A stretch of DNA of 64,000 bases from contig NC_135180.1 of the NCBI RefSeq assembly GCF_041146795.1, positions 34,252,294 through 34,316,293 on the forward strand, read 5' to 3'. Below the pieces are notes generated by a model. It did not search any database. It saw only the letters and a program-made list of their open reading frames with translations, and was not told the origin of the DNA. The DNA comes from Maylandia zebra (taxonomy: Eukaryota; Chordata; Actinopteri; Cichliformes; Cichlidae). Positions 1 through 9,835 of this stretch are shown here, piece by piece (positions within the stretch are counted from its first letter, which is position 1; each line of letters begins with the position of its first letter). Made by a program: the position numbers and the translations under genes.

Positions 1-1297
1 CATCCTCAGACACAGCACTCAGATCACTGAGGATGGCTGCAACTGACTCCACATCCTCTGCACATGCCATGTCTGTCTCGGAAAGTGGGAGCCTAGAAAG
101 ACAATCAGCAACATGGTTCAATGACCCAGTTCTATATTCCACTTCATAGTCAAACTCCAACAGGCGAGCTGACCATCTGGCTATGCGTAGACCAGCTCTG
201 TTATTGCCCTTAGTAGTCAGCAGTGTTGTAAGTGCTTGGTGATCTGTTCGTAGGAGGAATTTTCTGCCCCAGAGCCATGTGCGCCATTTTTCAGCAGCCA
301 AGACGCAAGCTAGAGCTTCCTTCTCAACGATTGAGTATTTCCTCTCTGCATCAGACAAGCTGCGAGATGCAAATGCAACAGTATGTTCTGCATCATTACT
401 GTCAAGTTGAGTCAAAACAGCACCTACACCGTAGTCTGAGGCATCTGTTGAGACTATGGTTGGCTTACTGGGGTCGAACATCACCAGGGCAGGGCTGTGC
501 ACGATTAACCGCTTGACTTGATCAAACACTGCTTGAGCTGCTTCGTTCCAGTGGAATGAACAGTCCTTACGCAGAAGAGCTCTCATAGGTTCAACAACAG
601 TCGCGTAATTTGGCACAAACTTGCTGTACCATGCACTCAAGCCAAGAATTGAGCGCAGGGTTGCAGGATCAGTAGGGGGCGGAGCATGCAGGATGGCAGT
701 GACATGAGAGTCATCTGGCAGCAGACCTTCTGGACCAATCTTTTGACCCAAAAAGCTCAGAGTAGTTTGACGGAGTTGACATTTGTCAACATTGAGTTTC
801 AGTCCTGCATTGTTGATTCTGTGTAACACAGCACGCAAGTTGGCCTCATGTTCAGCTTCTGACATTCCGTATATGATGACATCATCAAGGTAGCATTGCA
901 CCCCTTTCTGGCCGCGTAGGATTTGTGTCATCATCTTTTGGAAGGCTGCAGGTGCTGAACTCAACCCATAGGGAACTCTGCAGTACTGGTACAGTCCTTC
1001 ATGTGTAATGAAAGCAGTGAGCCCTCTACTCTCTTCATGTAGTTTCAGCTGATGGTAGGCGGATTTAAGATCCAGGGTGGAGAACATGACAGCCCCACGC
1101 AGCTCAGACAGTATGTCCTCTATCAGTGGCAAGGGATGACTGTCAGCGACCACCGCTTTGTTAGGTTCTCTCAAATCAACGCACATGCGTATGCCACCAG
1201 TCTTCCTTCTAGTGACTACAATCGGGGAGACCCATTCAGATGCATCGATTTTCTCTATGATGCCATGTTCCTCAAGGTTCTTGAGTTCTGCGGAAAC

Positions 1298-2428
1298 TAG
1301 GGCTGTTCAATTAATCGAATTTTAATCACGATTACGATCTGGGCTTTCAACGATCATTAAAAATGACTGAGCCGATTATTAGCCCCTCCCTCATTTATCC
1401 GCGACACCTTAAAGGCCGGTCCGTGAAAATATTGTCGGGCATAAACCGGTCCGTGCGCAAAAAAGGTTGGAGACCGCTGATTAAGAGGACCCGAGGGAAG
1501 CTCGGAAAGCTAAGCAGAAGTTATTTGGAGAGGAGAGTGACTGCTGTTGGTTGAAAAGAGAGTTTAAAAAAAAAAACTTCAGTGGTGTTGCACACTATTT
1601 TATATTATTTTTTTAAAGTCATTGTTAACCCTTTAAAGCCGGTCAGAGCTGCATGCTCCGTTTTGCGTAACTATTGTTAAATCCCTGTAGAACCTGAACC
1701 GTGTAAGCTAGCGCAATAATTTGTTTTGCATATGAAACCGGAGGAGTTGTACTTACATCTGATGCCATCAGCTTGTCCTCGGTCACGGTTTCGTTCCACA
1801 TATAGCTTTGCAAAAATTGCATAAAAAGCGCTTGCAGGAACAAAAACATAATATTCCAGAAACACGTTTTGCCGTTCCTATCAGCTGTTCGTAACACTTC
1901 CCACAGTGAAATGATGCACATGCTGTTTTCTTTGCAAATTTGCATCATAGGATTGTTTTTTGTTTTTCCTGCAGTATATAAAAATTGCTGTATCTCCAAA
2001 ATAAAACTATGAAGACACTCAAAATAAATTTCCTGTTGTTGTAAACTATTTTTTGCAACTTTATTGTATTTAAAGTTTTGAGGGATAAACCTCTTAAATT
2101 TCTCCAAGTAGAAATATATGTAAACAAAACAAAAGTGATTTTCAATTTTTTTTGTAGTTTATTGCACTTTTTTGCAATTTATGTAATTACTATGGACTTA
2201 ATGCATACATATTATTAAAATATGGGCTATAACAGTTGTATTGATGTATAGCAACTTGAAATGCTCCCACAAATGGCACTACAGCATGTAAAAAAATAAT
2301 ATAAGCTCTGGTGGACTTGGTTCTATAGTAGGTCTTAAAGGGTTAAATAAATATCGTCAAATAATCGTGATCTCAATTTCAGTGAAAATAATCGTGATTA
2401 TCATTTTTGCCATAATCGAGCAGCCCTA
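1298..2428. mobile_element. Non-autonomous hAT-type DNA transposon inserted in Gypsy pol
   Basis: The block begins TAGGGCTGTTCAATTA and ends with the inverse, ...TCGAGCAGCCCTA. It is flanked on both sides by the same 8 bases GCGGAAAC (1290-1297 and 2429-2436), the target duplication length of the hAT superfamily. Removing the block and one duplication makes the surrounding pol sequence continuous. Its outer arms (1298-1624 and 2347-2428) have no coding capacity; the interior is a second, piggyBac-like element. Confidence 0.92.
1629..2342. mobile_element. piggyBac-like MITE nested in the hAT element
   Basis: TTAA occurs at 1625-1628 and 2343-2346, and the enclosed 714 bp begins CCCTTTAAAGCC and ends GGTCTTAAAGGG, inverted ends matching at 10 of 12 positions. 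TTAA target sites with CCC-starting termini are typical of piggyBac. A 154-codon minus-strand frame (1643-2107) resembles no transposase I know and is probably chance. Strand is undefined. Confidence 0.75.
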
Positions 2429-3792
2429 GCGGAAACAGCATCACGGACTGACAGGGGTAAGCGTCGAAGTTTCTGCTGTATTGGCTTCACTTCAGGTTGC
2501 ACCTTCACTTTATGTACAAAATCCTTTGCACATCCGAATGCAACTGGAGACTCACATTCCTGTTTACATTGAGTGGGCAGAGCAGAGGTTTGCTGAAGTG
2601 TAGCACAGACCTTGGGACTGTCAAGAACTAATTGTCCCCCTTTTATGTGTAGCTGGAGGGCAGTCACCAAGTCCATTCCCAGTATGGGTGTTCCTGTTCT
2701 CACAATGTAGAGATCAGTGGAGGCACACTTGCCATTGTAAGTAATGTCAGCTCTAAGACACCCTAATACATCCAGTTTCTCTTTTGAATATGTAATAAGC
2801 TGAACAGCTGGATTACTTAACTGAGCCAAAATTTGTGCTGTAAACATGTTCAGGCAGTATGGAAACACCAGACCCTGTGTCTACTAGTAGCTTAACAGTA
2901 CATGCCTGCGCAGTATTTGGTACAGTGACAGCAACAGTGCACATCAATTTAGCCGGATCACCACTGACACAATTGTCAACAGTTAAAACACACATTTCAG
3001 GAACAGTCACTTCATTAACAAGCTTATGAGAAGATTTACACACTCTCGAAAAATGTCCGATTTTCCCACACGTATTACATTTGCAGTCTTTTGCGGGGCA
3101 GGATTTATCATTGGTTTTGTGATCAGCTGAACCACAACGGTAGCACGTCGGAGCTGTATCCGTCTTTTTAGCTGCTTTGTATTTTGGCTTGCGCATCTTC
3201 TTTTGTACTTGAACAGCGGCAACAGGCTTCGTTTCACCAACAGCAATGGCCTTTGTATCAGCTATTGCAGCCTCTGTACACCTAGCAATTTCCAAAGCTC
3301 GATCGAGCGTCAAATCCTCCTCCGTTAGCAGTCTTTCACGTATACGAGCATTATTTGTCTTCTCTACAAGTTGATCCCGCAACATTTCATTCTCCATAGC
3401 CCCGAACTTACATTGTTTCACGAGCTCACGCAGTGCTGCAACGTAGTGATCTGTAGACTCACTGACAGCTTGGGCTCGTTGCCTGAAACGGTATCTCTCG
3501 GCGACAACATTGACTTTAGGATGAAAGTACGTTTCCAAAGCCTTTACGGATCCCTCGTAATCATCCGTAGCGAGTGATAAGGCGCTGTAGATTCGTTGTC
3601 CCTCCATTCCCAAGCAGTGAATGAGCAGGGCCCTCTTCCTCTCTGTAGCAAAGTCATTAGCAAGTAGTTATCGAACAACTTTTTCCACGCAGCAAATGGA
3701 ATTTTCGGTTCGCCCGGGCAATCCAGGAACACAGCCGGGGGTTGCAAAGAGAGCAGAGCCATAACTTAATCACCACTACTCTCGTCGCCACT

Positions 3793-3988
3793 TGTTGTGT
3801 GGTGTTAGTTCGCAGGCATTACACACACATGCAGGTAGGAACAGAGGATTACCGGAGATGACTCCTTTCTTTATTTTTCTTTTTTCTTCTTCAAAACCAC
3901 AACCAGAACAACATACTCACTAGCGCCCTCTAGCGCTTCTGGTAAATGCATCTACAGAACAAATGTAATAGTATGTGTGGACACAACA
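3793..3988 (-). repeat. 5' LTR of the Gypsy element
   Basis: On the minus strand this 196-bp block begins TGTTGTGTCC and ends CACACAACA, so it has the TG...CA ends and short inverted termini of an LTR. The gag start follows about 30 bp downstream. Directly beyond 3988 the spastin-like reading resumes, which fixes the outer boundary. The partner LTR is outside the window, so its age cannot be estimated by comparing LTRs. Confidence 0.8.
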
Positions 3989-5249
3989 GGTCCCAACTCT
4001 CTTATTGGGCCAAGTGCAGCATCTTTGGCTAATGCTGTCAAATCGCTCCCTGAATATCCTGCAGTCACTTTTGCAAGACAGGACAGTTCGTTTTGGCTCA
4101 GTGGACTCCCGTGCGTTCCCAAAAGATTTTTCAGCAGCGTAAATCTTGTCTAAAGGTCACATATACTCTTTTTGCAAAGTGCCTTAATATTGCTTCATCG
4201 AGCTCCTGGGGCCTGTTAGTTGCTCCCATTACAAGTACCCTGTCATCCCTTCCTGACTGCAACCCGTCAAATTCAATGAGGAACTCAGTTTTTAAACGGC
4301 GAGAGGCGTCGTGCTCCCCCTCCCTCCTTTCACAGAGCAAGCCGTCCACTTCATCAATGAAGATTACTGAGGGCTGTAACTCTCTCGCAACTGCAAAGAG
4401 TGCTCGTACGAGCTTCTCGCCTTCTCCCACATATTTGGAGGTCAAACTAGCAGCACTGATGTTGAAGAATGTTGCATTAGACTCTGCAGCAACTGCTTTG
4501 GCGAGCATGGTCTTCCCATTTCCTGGTGGGCCAAATAAAAGCAAGCCACGTGCAGGAGCTCTCAGACCAGTAAAGAGATCAGGTCTTAAGGCAGGAAGGA
4601 TGACAATTTCTTGAAGTGCTTGCTTTGCCAGATCCTGCCCTGCGATGTCATCAAATGACACAGTCGCTCCACTGTATACAATTTCATTCATAATTAAGCT
4701 GGCCAGTTTACTGTCCACATTCTTTTTCATATCCCTCTTCGGGGGCTGTTTCACAGCTGCCGGTCTTCCATTCTGAGTTTTTCCCACCCGAGCGGTTTTC
4801 TTTGCATCAGTTATTCCTAATGGAGGTCTTACAGAAGTGGAGGGTCTGATGGTGGTGGAAACACCTGCGGGTTGACTTTTAGGAACTGACTTTGGCTGTG
4901 AAGGAGCATGATGTGATGTCCCTTGGGGGTCATTTCTCCTTTTAGAGGCTAGTGTCGTCTCTAAAAGGGTAAGCTTGTCTTTTGCCATGGTGAGTTTGGT
5001 GACCATTTTATCCTGAAGTCTCTCTGCTCGGTCATACTGCTCTCCAGCTTGCCCAGTGAGCTCTATTGCAATACCCCTTTCAAGCTCAGAAATCCCTTTC
5101 TTGTACCACTGCACAGCCTCCTTCTTCTCACCTGTGTCGTCCTCGTCGATCTTCAGTGCCTTGAATATATACTCAAGCGCCTGCTTGTGGATGTTTTTTA
5201 TAACTTCAGCGCTGTCTTTGGGCTTACTTGCGTTTGTTTTGGTCGACAT
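3989..5249 (-). pseudogene. Intronless spastin (SPAST-like) retrocopy, interrupted by Gypsy
   Basis: A 372-codon frame from 5249 to 4131 encodes a spastin-like protein: MIT domain (about residues 16-100), a low-complexity basic linker, then the AAA ATPase with Walker A GPPGNGKT (240-247) and Walker B VIFIDEVD (295-302). Spastin severs microtubules and its vertebrate genes have many introns; none is present here, so this is a processed copy. After residue 365 the spastin reading continues in another frame (about 10 bases appear lost near 4150), through LSQNEL and the [17 protein letters not shown] region to 3989, where the Gypsy LTR begins. The pore and nucleotide-binding parts are intact, but VLRRF of human spastin reads ILRHF (residues 354-358). 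The start corresponds to a short, N-terminally reduced form. Whether it is transcribed is unknown. Confidence 0.85.
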
Positions 5250-5466
5250 TTCTCTTGCGCGACTTCCCCCCTGTTCTCAGTCATAACACAGTAAACTAGT
5301 CATAAACGAAAACGTTTAGGCTATATATCGCATTTAAAGGTCTTTCTTTGGGACAACATCACAGAACACAGAAACATCACAGGGCTTTGGAGCGTGATGT
5401 TACAGGAGGCGGGCCACGGCCCCCGCCGCCATCACAGTAGGCCAGACAAAGGATACAGCTTCAGCT
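5250..5466. other. Spacer between divergent spastin copy and THAP relic
   Basis: About 217 bp separate the minus-strand spastin start from the first in-frame-looking ATG of the THAP relic on the plus strand. It contains a GC-rich stretch (GGCGGGCCACGGCCCCCGCC near 5408-5427) that resembles a CpG-type promoter of a housekeeping gene. Shared promoter use is inference only. Confidence 0.35.
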
Positions 5467-6525
5467 ATGGTACGTGTTGTGTAGTCGGTTGCAACGTTAG
5501 AGCTCACGATCGTGAAGGCAAGAAACTGGATTAATCTTTTAATCGTTTTCCATCCTGGCGGCAACGTGAGGGATCCCATGTATCCCATATCACCAAACAA
5601 AGACGCCAGGCATGGATTGCAGACGAGCGGATATCGAGTTCCGTGCAATCCCCAGCTTTTTGTTGGTTTGCTCGCGGCATTTTCTCTCCAGTGAGTTCTA
5701 AATTAATTCATATCACTATCCGATTGTTCAGTCTGATGTCACTAGCCGTGTCTGGGCCTAAACTCTGCTGCAGGTCCATATATCAAATGATCACTGTGGC
5801 ATTACTGAGAGTTAAAACACTGTCTTAAGTCTTTCATCTTTAATAAAATTATCAGCGTTCTGCTCTACCAGGTGTAACAACTGAGTTTAACATCCAGGCA
5901 TCCATGAAAATGGAATTTATGACATTTAACGGAGTTAGAAGTTAGCAGCAAGTTAGCTCGCTAGCTTCTATCTAAATACAATATAGCATGTCCTGACTGC
6001 GGGGTTTTGGAAACAAATTAAAACGTACAGCTTTCTTATCACTTCCAACATAAATGAAGACAGAAAACTAAACAGCAGTGATGTTTGTAGGGTTACTGAA
6101 GTTGGGCTAGCTGGTATATAATGATGTGCTACGTGACCGCTAGCGACACAACTATGTTAGCATAATATAAACACGCTAACTTTTTTTCCACTCGATAAAA
6201 GTTAACGTGAGTGTTCTCGGTGGTCAGGAACAAATGGAATCGCATGGCAGGATGCTGTAAAGGGACCAAACTAAAAGGCTTTTAGTGGGTTTTTTCATAG
6301 ATAACGAGATAAAACATGCTAATGTGTGATGCTGCAGAACCACGTCATGTCGACTGAGTAGCTTTTGATTTGGCATTATTGCAGGCAACCCAGCATATGA
6401 AATGGATGTAACAAATCCAGACTGGGCACCAACACTGCACATGGGGCACGACGACAAACCTGTGTCAGACTCGGACCGGCACGCAAGGCGTATGCAACGG
6501 AAGCGAAAAAGAGCACCCATTGCAG
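5467..6525 (+). pseudogene. THAP-domain gene relic, exons 1 and 2
   Basis: Exon 1 (about 5467-5690) reads, across shifting frames, as a THAP zinc finger: CCVVGCNV, HDREGKKL, FPSWRQREG, then RRQAWIA and finally VCSRHF, ending at a good donor (CCA|GTGAGT). Exon 2 (6385-6525) lies between a TTGCAG acceptor and a GCAG|GTAAAC donor and reads NPAYEMD...NPDWAPTLHMGH followed by a basic stretch (RRMQRKRKR), as in many uncharacterised teleost THAP proteins. THAP domains are C2CH zinc-dependent DNA-binding modules. The start codon and domain are out of frame with each other, an in-frame stop follows KKLD, and the frame shifts again before the VCSRHF part, so exon 1 looks dead while the splice sites survive. 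No later exon was recognised before the galectin gene. Confidence 0.65.
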
Positions 6526-6625
6526 GTAAACACCCCCCCTCTGAAAACATACTAAATTGCTCTTATGGTACACTAATCTACGGAGCCCCGCAGGGAACAT
6601 GGGAGAAAAAAAAATTAAGACGGAC

Positions 6626-6645
6626 TTTTGCGAGATCTCGCAAAA
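6626..6645. repeat. Perfect 20-bp palindrome
   Basis: TTTTGCGAGATCTCGCAAAA reads the same on both strands. Half of it (GATCTCGCAAAAC) recurs at 6655-6667, abutting the larger inverted repeat. It may be a transposon sub-terminal motif or a dimeric protein site; the sequence alone does not decide. Confidence 0.7.
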
Positions 6646-6667
6646 CAAACTCGGGATCTCGCAAAAC

Positions 6668-6809
6668 TTTTAGCCTCATTCTTCGGACGCCGGCTCGAAG
6701 CCAACCGGGAGGTCGAGGCACGATGTGCCGGGAAAGCGGTGTTCCACCCGGCTGTAGTAGGTCTCGACCTCCCGTTAGCTTCGAGCTAACGGGAAGAATG
6801 CGGCTAAAA
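6668..6809. mobile_element. Fold-back (MITE-like) inverted repeat
   Basis: The left arm begins TTTTAGCCTCATTCTTC and includes AACCGGGAGGTCGAG; the right arm contains CTCGACCTCCCGTTAG and ends GAAGAATGCGGCTAAAA. The arms of about 50 bp pair with few mismatches around a loop of roughly 40 bp. No clean target duplication was found. It is probably a small non-autonomous DNA element or fold-back transposon. Confidence 0.6.
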
Positions 6810-7261
6810 CTTACAAAAGACCATCTATACACAGTTGTTATCACCAGCTTTGATTCCTATCCCCAGGGCTAGTTTAATCGCCAGGGTTCAGTTCACCAAC
6901 ACTATTAACAGACCAGATCTCCACATTGAAGCACGAGCAGGCTTCAGTTCAGCTGACTGAGCCAACAGGCCCTTTCAGAAGCGACTGGAGTAGAAGGCTA
7001 TAACAACCCACAACAGAAAACAAAATGTCAAGTTCAAACTTACATGAAATACACTGCACTAAAATTAGGTGTTAAAACATTTATACACAGTGTTAACTGT
7101 ATATGCTTTGGAGTATAACCAACATTTACCTTTACATAATATTCATAACCCAGAAATAAAGTAAACAGAGCAGAGCACAGAGGTTCGTTTTGCGTCCCTG
7201 TACCGTATGTCTGTCTTCACTGATCCACAAAGTGCCCTTTAGTTGTTTTCCTTGACTATAT

Positions 7262-7313
7262 GGTTTAAAAACATCAAAATAGACTAAACAACTAGTCTAA
7301 AACTAAGAGACAC
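7262..7313. repeat. Direct repeat copy 1 (partner 7661-7711)
   Basis: This 52-bp block containing ACTAAACAACTAGTCTAAAA is repeated 400 bp downstream with about four differences. The ends GGTTTAAAA...GAGACAC coincide in both copies. The pair suggests a local duplication or two ends of an unrecognised element. Confidence 0.65.
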
Positions 7314-7660
7314 AGGATAAAGTTGGTGTGAAGGTTTCAGTCTGTGAATGAATCTAAGCACCATCACCTTAACTTTAAATTCATCTCTGTTACCTTCTTT
7401 GTGACTGAACTCTGACCGTGAGCACCACAGCCACTGCGCACCAATCACACGCACTTTAAATCCATCACAGTAAACCAGTTAGTTTACCTCAGTTTGTTTT
7501 GCAGCACATTTCACAACATGCAAAAGCATAATGTGCCATGTACAGACTCAAAATCTGATTTAAAAACATGAGGACTGACCTGTAAGCTTTACATTTACAG
7601 TTTATCACATACCACTGAGCACTTCTTACCTGTAATTCTAAGCCCTCTTCTTCCTTTTCT

Positions 7661-7711
7661 GGTTTAAAACATCAAATTAGACTAAACAACTAGTCTAAAA
7701 CCAAGAGACAC
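7661..7711. repeat. Direct repeat copy 2 (partner 7262-7313)
   Basis: Same block as at 7262, in the same orientation. A TTAA followed by ACCTCTGGGGTCG begins about 20 bp further on. Confidence 0.65.
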
Positions 7712-8987
7712 TTAAATATTAAGTTAAACCTCTGGGGTCGCCGGACGCGCCGGCGCGTCAAAATCACATGACCAATTTAAGACGACACAGCTACAAGATG
7801 CAGCGATTCAGAGGCTGTATCCCAATTCAGGGCCTGCAGCCTTAAAGGCCATTTTAAGGCCGATTACGTCACAGCGACACGACGAAGGCCTAAAAATAAA
7901 TGTTTGTTTCAGTTCTATGAAGCTTTGAGTATTTTGGATTAGTAGCACTGCTGTGTTTGTTGCATCATATTGCTGTAATTGTTTATATGCTTTATATATT
8001 CTGAGGTAAGTTGATCTATAGTGTTACATCATATTCTATAAGGATGTTATGTGTTTGTGTACTTTCTGCCCAGTTTGACCCATTTAGCAGAAGTCAGCTT
8101 GGTTCCACTTGCCTCTTACCCGTGATTTCAGTGGAAATTTCAAATTCAGGATCTGACACACACTGATTCATGTCCTACACAGTTCTTGCAAGTTCATAGA
8201 AATTTCTGTTCAATTAGAACCAAATATTTGAGTTGATGGTTGAAATTGTTGTTTTGTTGTTGTTTTAATATCGGTCTAGCTGCACGCAGCACGCAATTGA
8301 ACCACATATTTTAGAAGCCAAAGGTTCAAAATAGTTGGGAGCACCTTCACTTAATTATAACAGTGGCTCTGTTAGGAAAACAGTTCTGTATACCGATACT
8401 AAATTGCGTTAAAAAGGGCGACTTGTGGTATTCTCACACTAGACACTAGATAGCTGCTACTACAGTCACACACATATACTGTTGCCTCAGTAGTCAGAGT
8501 GGCACAAAGAAAAAGTTTGTGAAATCTTTAGAGTTGGCAAAACTTCTGTTTTACTTATTTAAAATAATAGTGCAATATATACATGCAGTAATTACTCTGC
8601 AGTAATTACATCGTTTAAGAAGATGAGCATGTGTTGAATGTGTGCTCATCCATATAAATAAAGGCATACAAAGTCAGCTTACAAAAAAGTTGTGCTCAAG
8701 AAATATTGATGGGTATGAATAATGCCCAACAACAACCTTTTTACAGATGGAAGAAATTCAGGACGACTGCTCTCCTGAATAGTAGATGTCCTACAAAGAC
8801 CATCGCTATGAAACCTACAAAACGTGGTACAATCTTTGCTCATATGTTCATTATAAGAAAAACCCTGAATAAGAAGGGGAAACTGCTGCTCTCTACATAA
8901 ATATCCATATGCAGTGTAGAACGCTAGGTCTGAAGAAGAAACATTGAAACTTAATTTCAGCAGTCACCGCATGATATCAGGAACATC

Positions 8988-9813
8988 ATGGAGGGGCAAG
9001 GCCATCATTTCACCAATCAAAGGTAAGCAGAGGTTCGGTGATACACTGACACAAAACAGACACAAATAACTAAAAAAAAAAAATTCTTATTTTCCAAATT
9101 CGGGTTTTGAAATGACTAAATGCAACATTAATGTATTTAAAAAATAAAATGTTATGACACAAAAACATTTGTCAGATGGGTGACTAACATTTACAGCCAC
9201 AGTGTGTCCATTTACTGAGGATGTTCCCTAAGAGGACCATCATCATCAGAGGCATGGTTCCCTATGGAGCACACAAGTGTGTGATTTTAAGACTACTTGC
9301 CGAAATCTCTAGTGCAGTACTAAAGTGCTAACATGAATGTTTAACGCTCATTGATGTGTGTTTCAGATTAAGGATCAAGTTTTTGGTGAGCAGATCTCGA
9401 GATGTCGCTTTCCACATCCATCCGAGATTCAGGGAAGGAATTGTTGTAAGAAACAGTATGATTGGAGGAAACTGGGGCCAGGAGGAGAGAGAAATGAGCA
9501 TGAATCCATTTATGGAGGGCCAGTACTTTGATGTAAGTAACATCAGTCACGCAGTCGTAATATCAAGTCCTTATGATGAATTTTAGAAGCAAATTTTAAT
9601 GTGATTTTGGCAAATTCTAGATAACTTTGTGTGTCAGCATTCAAAAGTTTTCTCTCTGTCCCTCAGATGTCAATTCGTTGTGGGAACCAGAGGTTTAAGG
9701 TGTTTGTGAACGGGCAGCACCTGTTTGACTTTTTCCATCGCTGGCAGTCCTTCAATGAGATTGACATGCTGGAGATAGAAGGCGATGTGCAGATCTCCTA
9801 CATCCACTTCTGA
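8988..9813 (+). CDS. Prototype (single-CRD) galectin, 134 aa
   Basis: Four exons (8988-9022, 9220-9276, 9367-9532, 9667-9813) join in frame to 134 codons plus stop, the usual length of a galectin-1/2-type protein. Galectins are secreted or cytosolic beta-galactoside-binding lectins without signal peptide; none is seen here. Hallmarks: [17 protein letters not shown] (strand region), HIHPRF (residues 47-52 region), VVRN, WGQEER, then [17 protein letters not shown] and the terminal VQISYIHF. The Asn of the canonical HxNPR sugar-binding motif is His here, while VxN and WGxExR are kept. The last two exons are certain. The small first exon and the acceptor at 9218-9219 were chosen because they alone keep phase; an alternative acceptor at 9195-9196 would need another upstream exon. 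It resembles the CRDs of galectin-4/9-like fish proteins. Confidence 0.8.
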
Positions 9814-9829
9814 TACCACCCATTACAGA

Positions 9830-9835
9830 AATAAA
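9830..9835 (+). terminator. Poly(A) signal of the galectin gene
   Basis: AATAAA lies 17 bases after the galectin stop codon, embedded in AAATAAATAATT. The resulting 3' UTR would be very short. Confidence 0.5.

Larger units (their letters stand above)
1..3988 (-). mobile_element. Ty3/Gypsy LTR retrotransposon, fossil (5' LTR, gag, protease, RT, RNase H)
   Basis: Reading on the minus strand from 3988 downward there is a short LTR, a gag frame starting near 3762, two CCHC zinc knuckles of the CxxC type near 3050-3160, a retropepsin motif (LLVDTGSG) near 2880, then reverse transcriptase with a YLDD catalytic motif near 880-890 and RNase H-like sequence reaching the left edge. The order gag-PR-RT-RNaseH and the RT style identify Ty3/Gypsy; the two-knuckle gag suggests a Mag-like clade, less surely. 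Integrase and the 3' LTR would lie left of the window. The element is broken and carries a hAT insertion in pol (1298-2428). It sits inside a spastin retrocopy, so it is younger than that copy. It is treated as a fossil. Confidence 0.9.
6526..8987. other. Repeat-bearing spacer without recognised genes
   Basis: No convincing coding exon is visible. It holds a 20-bp perfect palindrome (6626-6645), a roughly 140-bp inverted repeat (6668-6809), a dispersed 50-bp direct repeat (7262-7313 and 7661-7711), and a GC-rich 16-bp palindrome just after a TTAA (7744-7759). The 64-codon frame at 8706-8900 has no recognisable domain and is left out. Confidence 0.5.

Noticed and set aside
1643-2107. 154-codon minus-strand frame inside the piggyBac-like MITE
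   Set aside because: No domain, no similarity to any transposase I know, and it lies wholly in an AT-rich non-autonomous element.
4093-4614. 173-codon plus-strand frame
   Set aside because: Antisense to the AAA ATPase part of the spastin retrocopy.
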